From Wenzhouxiangellaceae bacterium (GTDB taxonomy: Bacteria > Pseudomonadota > Gammaproteobacteria > Xanthomonadales > Wenzhouxiangellaceae), in the NCBI GenBank assembly GCA_028289455.1, contig JANQPN010000032.1, positions 62,001 through 126,000 of the forward strand: a stretch of DNA of 64,000 nucleotides, written 5' to 3'. The notes under the pieces were generated by a model, which searched no databases, was not told where the DNA came from, and saw only the letters and a list, made by a program, of their open reading frames with translations. Each line of letters opens with the position of its first letter. Position 1 is the stretch's first letter. Shown in pieces: positions 52,638-63,393 of this stretch. The position numbers were made by a program, and so were the translations under genes.

Positions 52638-55112
52638 TCAAATTCTCGCGCCCAGATTGGCAGACAGCCTCAACAGATCAGCAAACACGCCGGCTGCCGT
52701 TACCTCTGGGCCCGCGCCCGGACCCTGCACCACCAGTGGGTTGTCGCAATATCGTGCGGTTTCGAACTGAACTATGTTGTCGGTTAAGTTGGCATGCGCA
52801 AATGGGTGGGTCTCCGGCAACGCGTGTAAACCAACGGTTGCATTGCCTTCCGCATCCAGCTGCCCAACATACCGCAAAACCCGGCCGGCCTGCTGCGCCT
52901 CGTCATAGCGTTGCTGCATTTGCTGATCATAGTCGCTTAAGCCCACAACAAACTCTGCAGCACGTAACTCTGCCAGCGCCGGTGGTACCAGACTGTCAAT
53001 TTCAATATCTGATAATTCCAGCTGCTGCCCCATTTCCCTTGCCAGTATGATCAGCTTGCGCGCCACATCCATACCCGACAGGTCATCCCTGGGATCGGGT
53101 TCGGTGTAACCCTTTTCCCAGGCTTCTTTAACAAGCTGTGAAAACTGAACCGAAGCATCATAACGATTGAACAGATACGCCAGCGTGCCGGAAAGCATGC
53201 CCTGGATTGATCGAATCTCATCACCGGTCTCACGCAACCCACGCAAAGTCTGAATAACCGGCAGGCCGGCGCCCACCGTTGTTTCATAGTAATAGCGCGT
53301 GTTACCGGCAAGTGTTGCCGCCCTGATTGCGCGGTAATCATTCATCCCGGCCGCATTGGCCTTTTTATTAGGCGTCACCACGTGAATGCCCTGCTCCAGC
53401 CATGTGGCATGCAATGCGGCGATCCGGCTGTCAGCGGTACAGTCTATTATCACTGCATGTGGTAAGTGCTCTGCGTTGATGTGCCGTGCGAATTGCTGCA
53501 TGTCCGTTAACTCGCCGTACGCATCAATATGCTGGTGCCAGTCTGTTGCTGAGATGCCCTGTTCCGATAACAGCATTTTCCCCGAACGCGCTACCCCACG
53601 AATTCTGATATCCAGATTGGCATTTTTATGCAGACGGGACAACTCTCCCGATAACTGCTGCAAAAACGCCGAACCCACATGGCCAATGCCAATCACACCC
53701 ACTGAAACCGTCAAAGCGGATAAATAAAATGCCCCATGTGCCGCCCGAATAGCCCGATGCACCTGTTCGGCATCTATGACAACCGAGATGTTACGTTCTG
53801 AAGATCCTTGAGCAATGGCAGCGATATTCACCGATGCGCCGGCCAAAGCTGAAAAGAATTTAGCCGCCACACCCAGCTGACCAGCCATTGCATCACCCAC
53901 GATGGCCAACACGGCATACTGCCCTCGTGACGATATTGACTGGATTTTCCCGTTTTGCAACTCACGGTAGAAAACGTCCTTCAATATCTCTTCGGCCTGG
54001 GGTGCCTGCCGTTCCGGCAACACAAAGCAGATTGAATGCTCAGAGCTCGCCTGAGTGATCATCATGACTGAAATACCGGCCTGCTGCATTGCCTGAAATA
54101 CACGCTGGGCAGTTCCCGGCACACCGATCATCCCGGCACCTTCCAGATTGATCATTGCCAGCTCCGATATGGCACTGATGCCCTTGATGGCAAAATTGCT
54201 GTTGGTTACCCCGGCAATTTTTGTACCGCTGTTATCTGGCTGGAAAGTATTTCGTATATATATCGGAATCTTGCTTTCGATAACCGGTGTCATGGTTTGC
54301 GGATGCAGCACTTTGGCGCCGAAGTAAGCCAGCTCCAGCGCTTCGTCATACGATAATGTCTGCAGTAAACGCGCATCCGGTACCAACCTTGGATCGGCAC
54401 TCATTACCCCATCCACATCGGTCCAGATATGCACTGCTGCTGCATCCAGCAACCGCCCGAAAGCAGCTGCGGAATAATCACTGCCATTGCGCCCCAGGTT
54501 GGTGACCCGTCCACTGCTGTTACCGGCAATAAAACCGGTAATGACAAGAATGCAATTATCTGCAGCCGCTGTTAAGTCAGCACAATTTTCAGCCGATACT
54601 TGCCAATCAATTACCGGTCCCATCTCACTGCTGTCAGCAATAAGAATGGTACGCGCATCGACAAATACCGCGTTGTTACCTTCAGCAGACAGGTAACCTG
54701 ACAATATCCTCGCCGACCAGACTTCACCCAGTCCGGCGATTAATTCCACTATTGCGTCATCGGCTGCTGCCAGCAGCCAGACACTTCTGAGAATATTGCT
54801 GATATTTTCAAAATCCTGACGTAACCAGTCAGGCTCGGATACACCAAGCAACTCTCCGCAAATATGCCGGTGCTTTTGGTACAGGCTGTCCAATGCCTGC
54901 TCATATGACGGCTTACGCTCTGCCGCCAGGGCAACCAGCTCCAACAGTTGATCGGTGGTGCCCTTAACAGCCGAAACCACCACCGCACGCCGCTCATTTT
55001 CACGGTTGGCAACAATCTCGGCAACCGCCTGAATACAGGCCACATCGGCCAGACTGGAGCCGCCGAATTTATGCACTTGCCAGTTAAGTGTTCCAGGTGC
55101 TGAAACTTGCAT
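52638..55112 (-). CDS. thrA: Bifunctional aspartokinase/homoserine dehydrogenase I
   Basis: An 824-residue fusion enzyme of the threonine/methionine pathway. Aspartokinase: KFGGSSLADVACIQAVAEIV, NLGRNGSDYSAAAFGRLL, WTDVDGVMSADPRLV. Two ACT-type regulatory units follow (for example MINLEGAGMIGVPGTAQRVFQAMQQAGISVMMITQASSEHSI), the usual site of threonine control. Homoserine dehydrogenase starts with GVIGIGHVGSAFLQQL and includes VVTPNKKANA and GTLAYLF. The start at 55112 gives the normal length (820 in E. coli). No thrB or thrC lies beside it. Confidence 0.95.
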   Translation of the reverse strand: MQVSAPGTLNWQVHKFGGSSLADVACIQAVAEIVANRENERRAVVVSAVKGTTDQLLELVALAAERKPSYEQALDSLYQKHRHICGELLGVSEPDWLRQDFENISNILRSVWLLAAADDAIVELIAGLGEVWSARILSGYLSAEGNNAVFVDARTILIADSSEMGPVIDWQVSAENCADLTAAADNCILVITGFIAGNSSGRVTNLGRNGSDYSAAAFGRLLDAAAVHIWTDVDGVMSADPRLVPDARLLQTLSYDEALELAYFGAKVLHPQTMTPVIESKIPIYIRNTFQPDNSGTKIAGVTNSNFAIKGISAISELAMINLEGAGMIGVPGTAQRVFQAMQQAGISVMMITQASSEHSICFVLPERQAPQAEEILKDVFYRELQNGKIQSISSRGQYAVLAIVGDAMAGQLGVAAKFFSALAGASVNIAAIAQGSSERNISVVIDAEQVHRAIRAAHGAFYLSALTVSVGVIGIGHVGSAFLQQLSGELSRLHKNANLDIRIRGVARSGKMLLSEQGISATDWHQHIDAYGELTDMQQFARHINAEHLPHAVIIDCTADSRIAALHATWLEQGIHVVTPNKKANAAGMNDYRAIRAATLAGNTRYYYETTVGAGLPVIQTLRGLRETGDEIRSIQGMLSGTLAYLFNRYDASVQFSQLVKEAWEKGYTEPDPRDDLSGMDVARKLIILAREMGQQLELSDIEIDSLVPPALAELRAAEFVVGLSDYDQQMQQRYDEAQQAGRVLRYVGQLDAEGNATVGLHALPETHPFAHANLTDNIVQFETARYCDNPLVVQGPGAGPEVTAAGVFADLLRLSANLGARI

Positions 55113-55219
55113 TACGGGATACCAAATACCAAGCCATACAAGCTTGCAGTCTATCACCCATCCAGGATTTTTCAGCCGGTTTTAAGAATTATTTTGCAAC
55201 CAGATAATCGACTTAAATA

Positions 55220-56482
55220 TCAACTATTGCGTGAGTTATTAAGCTGCTCTGACAGTGCCCCGGCGACGCGCTCAAACAGCTCTTCCCAATCGCCTTCCTG
55301 ATGTTGCCGAAACAGCCTGAGGCTTGGGTACCACGGCGTATCTTCCCGCTCCACCATCCAGCGCCAATCACAATGTCGTGACAACAGCCCCCAGGCAGGC
55401 CTGCCCAATGCGCCGGCCAGATGCAAAATCGCAGTATCAACGCTGATCACCAGGTCCAGTTGATTAATCAATACAGCGGCATCGCCAAACTCGGTCTGCA
55501 GGTCCTTTAAGTCAACAATCTCCCTGGGTGAATCAACGAGCTGCTTGAGTTGACCGGCTTTTTCGCCGACCTGAAGACTGTAGAAAGCAGTCCCGGGAAT
55601 CTGCAGCAACGGAAGAAAATCAGACGGCTCACACGAACGCTGACTGTCATTCTTATGGGTGGGGCTACCGGCCCAGATAATGCCAATTTTCAGCTGAGCA
55701 TCATCGACTGCCGGTGGCGGCAGTTGTACATCCCGATCAGGTGCTGTCAGATAAGGATTGCTGGTAATGACCTTGTCCAAGCCTATATCAAACAGATAAG
55801 GAAGGCTCATCAGCGGAATATACGCATCAAAATCTTCCAGCGGAATCTGGCCGGCCTGGCGCATTTCATCAACGCCGGGTACCGATTCAAACAGCGAGAC
55901 CATATTCTCGGTACAGATCAGCATAATACGATCACACAAGGCTGCCGCCTGCGGCAGGAACCGGATAAACTGCATGGCATCTCCAGCCCCCTGTTCGGTA
56001 TGCAGCAATAAAGTCCCTTGCAATCGCTTCCCATCCCAGCGTGGTTTCGGGCAGTTCAGTGGCGTGAACTGATTGGTTTTCCAACGCCACTCTGACTCCG
56101 CCCAGCCCTCCTGATAGCGCCCCATTCGCAATAACAGCATGCCAAGATTAAAGTGAGCATCAGCAAATTGATCGCGGTATTCGATGGCTTTGCGGTAGCT
56201 GTCAACTGCTTGCTGATAACTACCCATTTTGTCCAGCACCACACCCAGGCCGTTCAGGGCGCGTACCGACGCAGGGTTCAACCGTAACAGGCTTTCATAT
56301 TGATGACGAGATGCCTCCCAGTCACGCAATTCTCGCAGCGTAACCGCCAGATTGTAAATAACATTCCGTGCCCTGGGTTTAAGCTCAAGTGCTTTGCGGT
56401 AATAATCTGCAGCCCCCTGTTTGTCATCCTGCTGATACAACTGATTGGCGGTGTTAACACATTTTGCGAAATTGCCGTGCAT
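55220..56482 (-). CDS. TPR protein with GT9-like glycosyltransferase domain
   Basis: A 420-residue protein. Residues about 1-140 hold four TPR units (ADYYRKALELKPRARNVIYNLAVTL, AVDSYRKAIEYRDQFADAHFNLGMLLLRMG). The C-terminal half shows LLLHTEQGAGDAMQFIRFLP, IGIIWAGSPTHKNDSQRSC and DLVISVDTAILHLAGALGRPAWGLL, matching TPR-linked GT9/OGT-like glycosyltransferases seen near flagellar or surface-glycan genes. It is probably cytoplasmic. The ATG at 56482 is used; a TTG at 56497 is possible. The target is unknown. Confidence 0.8.
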   Translation of the reverse strand: MHGNFAKCVNTANQLYQQDDKQGAADYYRKALELKPRARNVIYNLAVTLRELRDWEASRHQYESLLRLNPASVRALNGLGVVLDKMGSYQQAVDSYRKAIEYRDQFADAHFNLGMLLLRMGRYQEGWAESEWRWKTNQFTPLNCPKPRWDGKRLQGTLLLHTEQGAGDAMQFIRFLPQAAALCDRIMLICTENMVSLFESVPGVDEMRQAGQIPLEDFDAYIPLMSLPYLFDIGLDKVITSNPYLTAPDRDVQLPPPAVDDAQLKIGIIWAGSPTHKNDSQRSCEPSDFLPLLQIPGTAFYSLQVGEKAGQLKQLVDSPREIVDLKDLQTEFGDAAVLINQLDLVISVDTAILHLAGALGRPAWGLLSRHCDWRWMVEREDTPWYPSLRLFRQHQEGDWEELFERVAGALSEQLNNSRNS

Positions 56483-56499
56483 AAAATGAAAACTCAATA

Positions 56500-57957
56500 T
56501 CAGCGTATCTGTTGATATGCCGACAATGCCCGCTCACGGGTGGTTTTCAGATTCACGATGGGCTGTGGATAACCATTATCCGGGGCACTTCCAGCCTCCT
56601 CAAGAATCCCCTGCCTCAACCTCCATGGCGCATGGATGGCTTTGCCGTTGATAGCTGCCAGTTCAGGCACCCAGCGGCGTACATAATGCCCTTCAGGATC
56701 GAAGCGCTCTCCTTGCGTCACCGGATTGAATATTCGGAAATAAGGTGCTGCATCTGCTCCGCATCCGGCTACCCATTGCCACCCCTGGCTGTTATTTGCC
56801 AGGTCGGCATCTACCAGCGTATCCCAGAACCATGCCTGGCCTTCCTGCCAGGGAATCAATAGGTTTTTGGTCAGAAATGATGCAGTCAGCATTCGTACCC
56901 GGTTATGCATCCAACCGGTGGTCCACAGCTCACGCATGCCGGCATCGATTATAGGTATGCCTGTCATACCTTTCTGCCAGGCAATCAGGTCAGACCGGTA
57001 AGATGATTTTGTTCTCCAGGGAAAGCCGGCAAATTTGCTGTATAAGGGCTGCTCCGGCAATTGTGGAAAATGACACAACAGATACCAGGAGAATTCCCGC
57101 CATGCCAGTTGGCGCAGATAACCGGTCTTTTGCCGGTCAACCGGCGGGTTACCATCAGGGCACAGCGTGTGAATGATCTGCCCAACGGATATTTCTCCAA
57201 AATGCAAATGCGGAGACAACCTGGAGATACCTTCAACTGAGGGGATATCGCGGTCATCCAAATAGTCATCAAGCGGTCCTTCCCGAAACCGCTTCAGCTG
57301 ACTCCATGCACCCTGCTCGCCCGGCTGCCAGTACAGGTAGAACGATTGATCCCAATTAATCGCAGGCAACAGCGCCAGCTGGTCAACCGGCTTACCTTGG
57401 GGCAATGACTGTTTCTGCGGTATTTTTTCGGGTATTGGATAAACTGCAGGCTGGCGCCAGTCCTGCAGCATTCTTTTCCATAACGGAGTAAATACACGGT
57501 AAGGATTACCCTGGCCGGTCTTAAGCTCTGACGGCTCACGCCACAACCAGGCATTGAAACTCCTGCATTCCAGGTTTAACTGATTCTTCAGAAAGGCCTT
57601 GATGTGCGCATCCCGGGTTTGTACTGCAGGCTCATAGCGGCGATTCCAGAACACACCGTCAACACCGTATTTTCGAATCAGTTCTTCCAGTATCGCGTGA
57701 CTGTCACCTGCATATATCACCAGTCTGCTGTCCAGTTGGCGCAGTGAATGATCCAGCGCTTTCAGACTGTGATGCAGCCAACAGCGGCTGGCTGCTCCGG
57801 GCGGCCAGCCTCCTTCTGTTTCAGGGTCCCATATATACAGCGGAATGACATGTTCAAAATGCCGGCAGGCATAACTCAGCGCAGGATTATCGGCTACACG
57901 CAAATCCTGCCTGAACCAGACAATCGCAGTTTGGGGGTTAGCGGTGTTATCAGGCAA
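56500..57957 (-). CDS. phrB: Class I CPD photolyase
   Basis: A 485-residue DNA photolyase that repairs cyclobutane pyrimidine dimers using light. The antenna-domain start is TAIVWFRQDLRVADNPAL. FAD-binding signatures include GIPIIDAGMRELWTTGWMHNRVRM and LANNSQGWQWVAGCGADAAPYFRIFNP. The length is normal (472 in E. coli). The start is a TTG at 57957 that overlaps the purF stop; no closer ATG keeps the first motif. A cryptochrome of the same family cannot be fully excluded. Confidence 0.93.
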   Translation of the reverse strand: MPDNTANPQTAIVWFRQDLRVADNPALSYACRHFEHVIPLYIWDPETEGGWPPGAASRCWLHHSLKALDHSLRQLDSRLVIYAGDSHAILEELIRKYGVDGVFWNRRYEPAVQTRDAHIKAFLKNQLNLECRSFNAWLWREPSELKTGQGNPYRVFTPLWKRMLQDWRQPAVYPIPEKIPQKQSLPQGKPVDQLALLPAINWDQSFYLYWQPGEQGAWSQLKRFREGPLDDYLDDRDIPSVEGISRLSPHLHFGEISVGQIIHTLCPDGNPPVDRQKTGYLRQLAWREFSWYLLCHFPQLPEQPLYSKFAGFPWRTKSSYRSDLIAWQKGMTGIPIIDAGMRELWTTGWMHNRVRMLTASFLTKNLLIPWQEGQAWFWDTLVDADLANNSQGWQWVAGCGADAAPYFRIFNPVTQGERFDPEGHYVRRWVPELAAINGKAIHAPWRLRQGILEEAGSAPDNGYPQPIVNLKTTRERALSAYQQIR

Positions 57958-59422
57958 TCAGGCGTGCCTGCCGGATATTATCTGCACGCAGTTGTCTGAG
58001 GTTTTCCAGATAACCTTCACTTAAGCCGGTTACATATTCACCATCAAAACAGGACGTATCAAAACCATGCTGCGAAGCTTTGCTGCGGCAGGCCTGAACC
58101 ATATCGTCAAGATCCTGATAAAACAGTCTGTCAGCTTTGATGGCCTGACGGATATCTTCAATACTGCGGTCATTGGCTATCAGCTCATCTGCTGCCGGCA
58201 TGTCGATACCGTATACGTTCGGGTAGCGTACCGGTGGTGAAGCAGATGCCATATAAACATTCCGGGCACCGGCTTCACGCGCCATATCGATGATCTGACT
58301 GGAAGTGGTACCTCGTACGATTGAGTCATCGACCAGTAGTACATTTTTATTCCGGAATTCCAGTGGAATGGCGTTCAATTTACGCCGCACGGACTTTTTA
58401 CGCTCTTCCTGACCGGGCATGATAAAAGTACGACCGATATAGCGGTTCTTGATAAACCCCTCACGATATTTAACGCCCAGTTTATAGGCCATGGGCAGCG
58501 CTGCTGTTCGGCTGGTATCCGGAATCGGGATGACTACATCAATATCGTGATCAGGCCATTCACGCAGAATCTGGTCAGCCAGCACTTCACCCATCCGCAA
58601 GCGAGCCTTATACACGGAAATGTCATCCATCATCGAATCGGGGCGGGCAAAATAAACAAATTCGAACATACAGGGCGTAAACGGCTGCGCATATTCACTT
58701 ATGCGGTTGTATACGTTGCCCTGCAGGTCAATAAAAACCGCTTCCCCCGGCTTGATATCACGTACCAGTTTAAAATCCAGGCCGTCGAGCGCTACGCTTT
58801 CCGACGCGATCATATATTCATGACCGGCGGCACCGTTGCGTTCACCCAGTACCATCGGACGTATACCCCTTGGGTCACGAAACGCCAGCAGGCCCTTGCC
58901 GACGATCAGTACGGTAACCGCGTATGCACCCCGGCACCGACGGTGCACGCCATCCACCGCATTTAACAGCCGTTCGGAAAGGTCCAGCTGATCCGGCTGT
59001 ATCTGAATTTCATGGGCAAGCACGTTCAGCAATATTTCCGAATCTGACTCAGTGTTCAAATGTCGTTGATCTTCATTGAACAGCTGCTGACGAAGATCTG
59101 CTGAGTTGATCAAATTGCCGTTATGTCCCAATGCAAGCCCATAAGGAGAGTTCACGTACAACGGCTGTGCTTCATCCGGCCGATCGGTTCCCGCGGTTGG
59201 ATAACGGACGTGACCGATACCGACGTGCCCGGGAAGACCACTTATTTCGTCTTGATTGAATACATCCCGTGCCAGGCCATTACCACGGTGCAGATACATT
59301 CTGTCACCATCCAGCGTGGCTATACCCGCAGCATCCTGGCCGCGATGCTGCAAAATCGTCATCGCATCATAGATACGATCTGCAACCGGCGCACGCCCCA
59401 CCATTCCAACAATACCGCACAT
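57950..59422 (-). CDS. purF: Amidophosphoribosyltransferase
   Basis: A 490-residue PurF, the first committed enzyme of purine synthesis. The class II glutaminase starts with the catalytic Cys of MCGIVGMVG (Cys1 after Met removal). The PRPP-binding loop is VLLVDDSIVRGTTSSQI. The length is normal. The gene lies 5 bases downstream of cvpA, the conserved proteobacterial cvpA-purF order. Confidence 0.96.
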   Translation of the reverse strand: MCGIVGMVGRAPVADRIYDAMTILQHRGQDAAGIATLDGDRMYLHRGNGLARDVFNQDEISGLPGHVGIGHVRYPTAGTDRPDEAQPLYVNSPYGLALGHNGNLINSADLRQQLFNEDQRHLNTESDSEILLNVLAHEIQIQPDQLDLSERLLNAVDGVHRRCRGAYAVTVLIVGKGLLAFRDPRGIRPMVLGERNGAAGHEYMIASESVALDGLDFKLVRDIKPGEAVFIDLQGNVYNRISEYAQPFTPCMFEFVYFARPDSMMDDISVYKARLRMGEVLADQILREWPDHDIDVVIPIPDTSRTAALPMAYKLGVKYREGFIKNRYIGRTFIMPGQEERKKSVRRKLNAIPLEFRNKNVLLVDDSIVRGTTSSQIIDMAREAGARNVYMASASPPVRYPNVYGIDMPAADELIANDRSIEDIRQAIKADRLFYQDLDDMVQACRSKASQHGFDTSCFDGEYVTGLSEGYLENLRQLRADNIRQARLIA

Positions 59423-59427
59423 ATTGG

Positions 59428-60045
59428 CTAAACTCCGATACCGGCCAGGCTGATGCCGGTTGAGGTGATTGTTTCTCCGGAGGTTTCCGGATCGGTTTGA
59501 CTTTCGTTGTCCCCTTCTTCTGCTTCAATTTCCTCTTCAGTCTGCTGATCATCTTCCAGATCATGCAGCATATCCTGCAGATTTTGCGGCAGCCATTGCA
59601 CCGAATGCTCGGCCAGCCTTTCAAAATATGGCAATAATCGCGATTGTTGCCACCAGGGGTCCTGTGGAAACGGCGTGAACCGGGCAATCAGTAATGCCAC
59701 AATGATAATTACCAGCCCTCGCAGCAATCCAAACAGCATTCCAATCATGCGGTCTGTGCCACCCAGACCGGTTGAATCAACAATTTTGCCCAGAAGCCAT
59801 CCAGCCAGGCCGCCAACGATAAGTGTAATAATCAGCAACCCGGCAAAAGCCGCAATGGCACGCGCAGAAGGCAACTCTATCCAGCCTTCCAGCCAGCCGG
59901 CAGCTGCCCCGGAATAGCGGAATGCTATCCATACCGCAACAATCCAGATAAAGATGGAAAAAACCTCACGGACGAATCCCCGCCACAGTCCCACCACTAC
60001 GGATAAGCCGATAATGGCCAATAATGCCCAGTCAACCCAGATCAT
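59428..60045 (-). CDS. cvpA: CvpA family inner-membrane protein
   Basis: A 205-residue membrane protein with four hydrophobic segments (WALLAIIGLSVVVGLWRG, VFSIFIWIVAVWIAF, AIAAFAGLLIITLIVGGLAGWLLG, FGLLRGLVIIIVALLI) and an acidic C-terminal tail. The GLWRGFVREVFS motif is typical of CvpA, linked to colicin V export and envelope stress. Its ATG overlaps the end of the SPOR-domain gene by 4 bases. Confidence 0.92.
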   Translation of the reverse strand: MIWVDWALLAIIGLSVVVGLWRGFVREVFSIFIWIVAVWIAFRYSGAAAGWLEGWIELPSARAIAAFAGLLIITLIVGGLAGWLLGKIVDSTGLGGTDRMIGMLFGLLRGLVIIIVALLIARFTPFPQDPWWQQSRLLPYFERLAEHSVQWLPQNLQDMLHDLEDDQQTEEEIEAEEGDNESQTDPETSGETITSTGISLAGIGV

Positions 60046-61115
60046 TGCTGATAATCAACCACAATGCCCTGAACGCCCAGGTCACGTTGAATTCTTGCGG
60101 CAATACTATTGGCGTCTGATTCGCTCAGCAGTGGTCCGATACGGACTCTGAAAAGCGATTGCCCATTGCCGTCAACCCGCTCGCTATAAACTGCATAACC
60201 CGCATTGTTCAGACGGGAAACCAGGTTTTCTGAATTTTCAGCGGAAGAGAACACACCCACCTGTACCGCATAGCGGTCCAGCAATTGCGTTTCAGTTACC
60301 GGCTGTGGTTGTGGTTGAACAGAACCCTCGTCTGCTTCAGCTGCAGGGCCGAGAATCTGCGGGTTCAATCGGCTGTCGGTATTGCGGATGCCAGCATTGG
60401 CCGCTTCAGCTTCAGCTTCACTGGCAAATGGTCCGGCAACTACCCGATGTAGAACAACGCCGTTGCTGGATATCGACTGGCTTGCTGCAGGGTAACCCAA
60501 TGACTCGATCTGGCTGATCAGTCGGGCCACATTGTCCGGATTACCCAGGCTGGCAACCTGCACCCACCAGTCCTGTCCCAGTTCGAGCGGACTGCTGAAC
60601 ACCGGTGCCGGTGTACCGGCATCCTGGCTACTGCTCGGCTGATTGTCTGCCTGATTGTCCGTCTGAACAGGTTCAGGGGGTATTTCACTTACCGGATCGG
60701 CTGCCGGTGGTACTACAGCTGCTGTCTGGTTTTGTGGATCGGGGGTTGATATGGATTGATCGGCATCAGCATCGGTATCTGTATCGGCAACACCTGGTTG
60801 CTCAATGGTTTCCGGTGTTTCCTGCGGCAATGCCTCATCCGGACGCGGAAGACGTATCTCCCCACTGGTCAGATCAACAGCCTGATCTGCGGGCTCGCTG
60901 TTTGGATTGACCGGAGCCGGCTGAACCAGCGGCAACCGCCGGCCCGGCGAGTTACCATCTGTAGTCACATTGGGTTGCGGTGGAATCAAAAACTCATCAT
61001 TACCGGTGACAGCTGTCTGGTCATCCGGGCCACCGATAAATACCGGTAAAAAAATGACGCCCAGCGCAATCAATACAGTTGCGCCAATCAATCGTTGTTT
61101 AAGTGCTTGATCCAT
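60042..61115 (-). CDS. SPOR-domain protein with two SPOR repeats (DedD-like)
   Basis: A 357-residue protein: one N-terminal membrane helix (LIGATVLIALGVIFLPVFIGG), a long Pro/Gln/Asp-rich linker, then two SPOR domains (DWWVQVASLGNPDNVARLISQIESLGYPA; DRYAVQVGVFSSAENSENLVSRLNNAGYAV). SPOR domains bind denuded septal glycan. The position between folC and cvpA is that of DedD, which has one SPOR domain in E. coli; two here is unusual. Confidence 0.9.
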   Translation of the reverse strand: MDQALKQRLIGATVLIALGVIFLPVFIGGPDDQTAVTGNDEFLIPPQPNVTTDGNSPGRRLPLVQPAPVNPNSEPADQAVDLTSGEIRLPRPDEALPQETPETIEQPGVADTDTDADADQSISTPDPQNQTAAVVPPAADPVSEIPPEPVQTDNQADNQPSSSQDAGTPAPVFSSPLELGQDWWVQVASLGNPDNVARLISQIESLGYPAASQSISSNGVVLHRVVAGPFASEAEAEAANAGIRNTDSRLNPQILGPAAEADEGSVQPQPQPVTETQLLDRYAVQVGVFSSAENSENLVSRLNNAGYAVYSERVDGNGQSLFRVRIGPLLSESDANSIAARIQRDLGVQGIVVDYQQ

Positions 61116-61199
61116 ATTAGTCCGCTAAGAGTACCCGGCTATTTTTATCAATGGTTCTGACTCTGCAGGCAAATCGCTGTATACCATCATCGGTTTGCA

Positions 61200-62525
61200 T
61201 CATTCTGTGCTCGCAATGCGCGCCATATCCGGCTCACTCAACAAAGCAGTAGCGTTGGCAAATGTACCCAATACGATAATGCGATCACCTTCATCAGCAT
61301 CAGTCCTGGCCTGCTGTAATGCCTGCATGACAGATTGTACCGTTGTCGATGACGCCTGCGCACCTTTTGCGACCAATTTCTGCAATTCTTCCGCTTTCAA
61401 TCCGCGTGGTCCCTCAGTGGACGCCAGGTACCAGTGATCAATCAGCTTGTCCAAAGCCGCCGCGACTCCGATGACATCCTTATCCGCCAACATTGCCAAC
61501 ACAGCGAAAGTCCGCTGTGATCCGTTGGTGCTGTTGTGCAGTTGTATCGCCAGCGCTTTAGCTGCCTGTGGATTGTGGGCAATATCCAGATAAACTGCCG
61601 GAGACTCCTCCAGCTGCTGCATCCTGGCCGGTGGGCTTTGCAACCACTGACCGCTGTTAATCACTGCATTACTCACATCAGGCAAGCCGGTATCCGGTAA
61701 CGTTATAACCGCCAATGCCGTGGCCGCATTATTACGCTGGTGCTGTGCCAGCCATGAAATCCCCTGCACCGGCAGCACTGATGAAATCCAGTCGCTGACA
61801 AAACCGCCACCTGACCTGGCAAACTGGAAGTGCTCCAGATAACGATATAGCAGGGCCCTGCAACTCGCTGCCTGCTCGGCTATCACCACCGGCGGATCGG
61901 GATCCCCACAGATCAGTGGTCGGCCAGCACGCATAATCCCTGATTTTTCATAGGCAATGCTGCTGCGATCCGGTCCCAGCCAATCGGTATGATCTATGCC
62001 AATACTGGTGATGACAGCCACATCCGGATCAATACAGTTGACCGCATCCAGCCGTCCTCCCAGCCCCACTTCCAGAATAGCCACCGGCGGACGGTGCCGG
62101 GCCAGCAATACCAGCGCTGCTAATGTGCCGAATTCAAAATACGTCAGATCGGTTGATTCTCTGGCCTGATCCACCTGCTCAAACGCACTCACCAGCTGCT
62201 CATCGCTGACTGGAACTGAATTGATCCGGATGCGTTCGTTATAGCGGAGAATATGCGGTGATGTGTAGGCCAGTGTATCGATACCCTGCAGACCATAGGC
62301 CGCTTCCAGGAAAGCCACTACAGACCCTTTGCCGTTGGTCCCTGCGACGGTAATAATCCTGCTGTGCGACAGGTCCAGCGCAAGCTTTGCCAGCACCTGC
62401 CGAATTCGATCCAAACCAAGTTCGATACGCTCCGGCTGCATCGCTTCCAATCGCCGCAACCATGCGGACAACCGGGTCTGAATACTTTTGCTGTTCAGGT
62501 ATAAATCAGCTGTCGGCTGTGACAT
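61200..62525 (-). CDS. folC: Bifunctional folylpolyglutamate/dihydrofolate synthase
   Basis: A 441-residue Mur-ligase-type enzyme that adds glutamates to folates and makes dihydrofolate. Motifs include [15 protein letters not shown] (P-loop), [30 protein letters not shown] and [14 protein letters not shown]. The length is normal. The start overlaps the accD stop by about 20 bases, so the pair is coupled. Confidence 0.95.
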   Translation of the reverse strand: MSQPTADLYLNSKSIQTRLSAWLRRLEAMQPERIELGLDRIRQVLAKLALDLSHSRIITVAGTNGKGSVVAFLEAAYGLQGIDTLAYTSPHILRYNERIRINSVPVSDEQLVSAFEQVDQARESTDLTYFEFGTLAALVLLARHRPPVAILEVGLGGRLDAVNCIDPDVAVITSIGIDHTDWLGPDRSSIAYEKSGIMRAGRPLICGDPDPPVVIAEQAASCRALLYRYLEHFQFARSGGGFVSDWISSVLPVQGISWLAQHQRNNAATALAVITLPDTGLPDVSNAVINSGQWLQSPPARMQQLEESPAVYLDIAHNPQAAKALAIQLHNSTNGSQRTFAVLAMLADKDVIGVAAALDKLIDHWYLASTEGPRGLKAEELQKLVAKGAQASSTTVQSVMQALQQARTDADEGDRIIVLGTFANATALLSEPDMARIASTE

Positions 62526-63384
62526 CGGCCGGCTGACGTGATAACAGCATATTCAACAGCACGGCGATTCGCTCACGCATTTCGCGCCGGTCAACAATCA
62601 TATCGATGGCGCCTTTATCCAGTAAAAATTCACTGCGCTGAAACCCTTCAGGCAACTGCTCGCGTACGGTTTGCTCGATAACCCTGGGGCCGGCAAAACC
62701 GATCAGCGCCTTAGGTTCGGCAATGTTGATATCTCCCAGCATTGCCAGACTGGCGGTAACCCCGCCGGTGGTTGGATGTGTCAGTACGGAAATATACGGC
62801 AGTCCGGCTTCCGCCATACGCGCCAGACCTGCACTGGTCTTAGCCATCTGCATCAGGGACAGCAGTCCTTCCTGCATACGTGCGCCGCCACTGGCGGAAA
62901 AGCATACCAGCGGCGCATTGTGTTTAAGGCAGTTATTGATGGCCACCAGAAACTTCTCGCCAACCACCGAACCCATTGAGCCACCCATAAACCGGAATTC
63001 AAACGCACAGGCCACCACCGGACGCTCCTGTAGCGTGCCGCGCATGGCAACCAGTGCATCTCTTTCCCCCACATTCTTTTGCGCAACGGTAATACGGTCT
63101 TTGTAGCGTTTACTGTCCTTGAAGCGCAACACATCCAGCGGTCCCAGGTCACCGGCGAGCTCTTCGCGACCCTGCTCATCCAGAAACGACTCCAGCCGCT
63201 CGCGCGCACCCAGCCTGCCATGATGACCGCATTTCGGGCATACCCCGAGGTTACGTGCAAGTTCAGGCTGGTATAACACCGCTTCGCAGGCACTACATTT
63301 GGTCCAGACACCATCAGGAACCCGGCGTTTGTTAGTTGCATCGGTACGGATACGTCCGTGCATTAATCTTTGAAACCAACTCAT
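62506..63384 (-). CDS. accD: Acetyl-CoA carboxylase carboxyltransferase beta subunit
   Basis: A 292-residue AccD, the carboxyltransferase subunit for malonyl-CoA synthesis. The N-terminal four-Cys zinc ribbon is CSAC...CPKC, followed by a crotonase-like core ([73 protein letters not shown]). The length is normal. Confidence 0.97.
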   Translation of the reverse strand: MSWFQRLMHGRIRTDATNKRRVPDGVWTKCSACEAVLYQPELARNLGVCPKCGHHGRLGARERLESFLDEQGREELAGDLGPLDVLRFKDSKRYKDRITVAQKNVGERDALVAMRGTLQERPVVACAFEFRFMGGSMGSVVGEKFLVAINNCLKHNAPLVCFSASGGARMQEGLLSLMQMAKTSAGLARMAEAGLPYISVLTHPTTGGVTASLAMLGDINIAEPKALIGFAGPRVIEQTVREQLPEGFQRSEFLLDKGAIDMIVDRREMRERIAVLLNMLLSRQPADVTADS

Positions 63385-63393
63385 ATGCTTATT

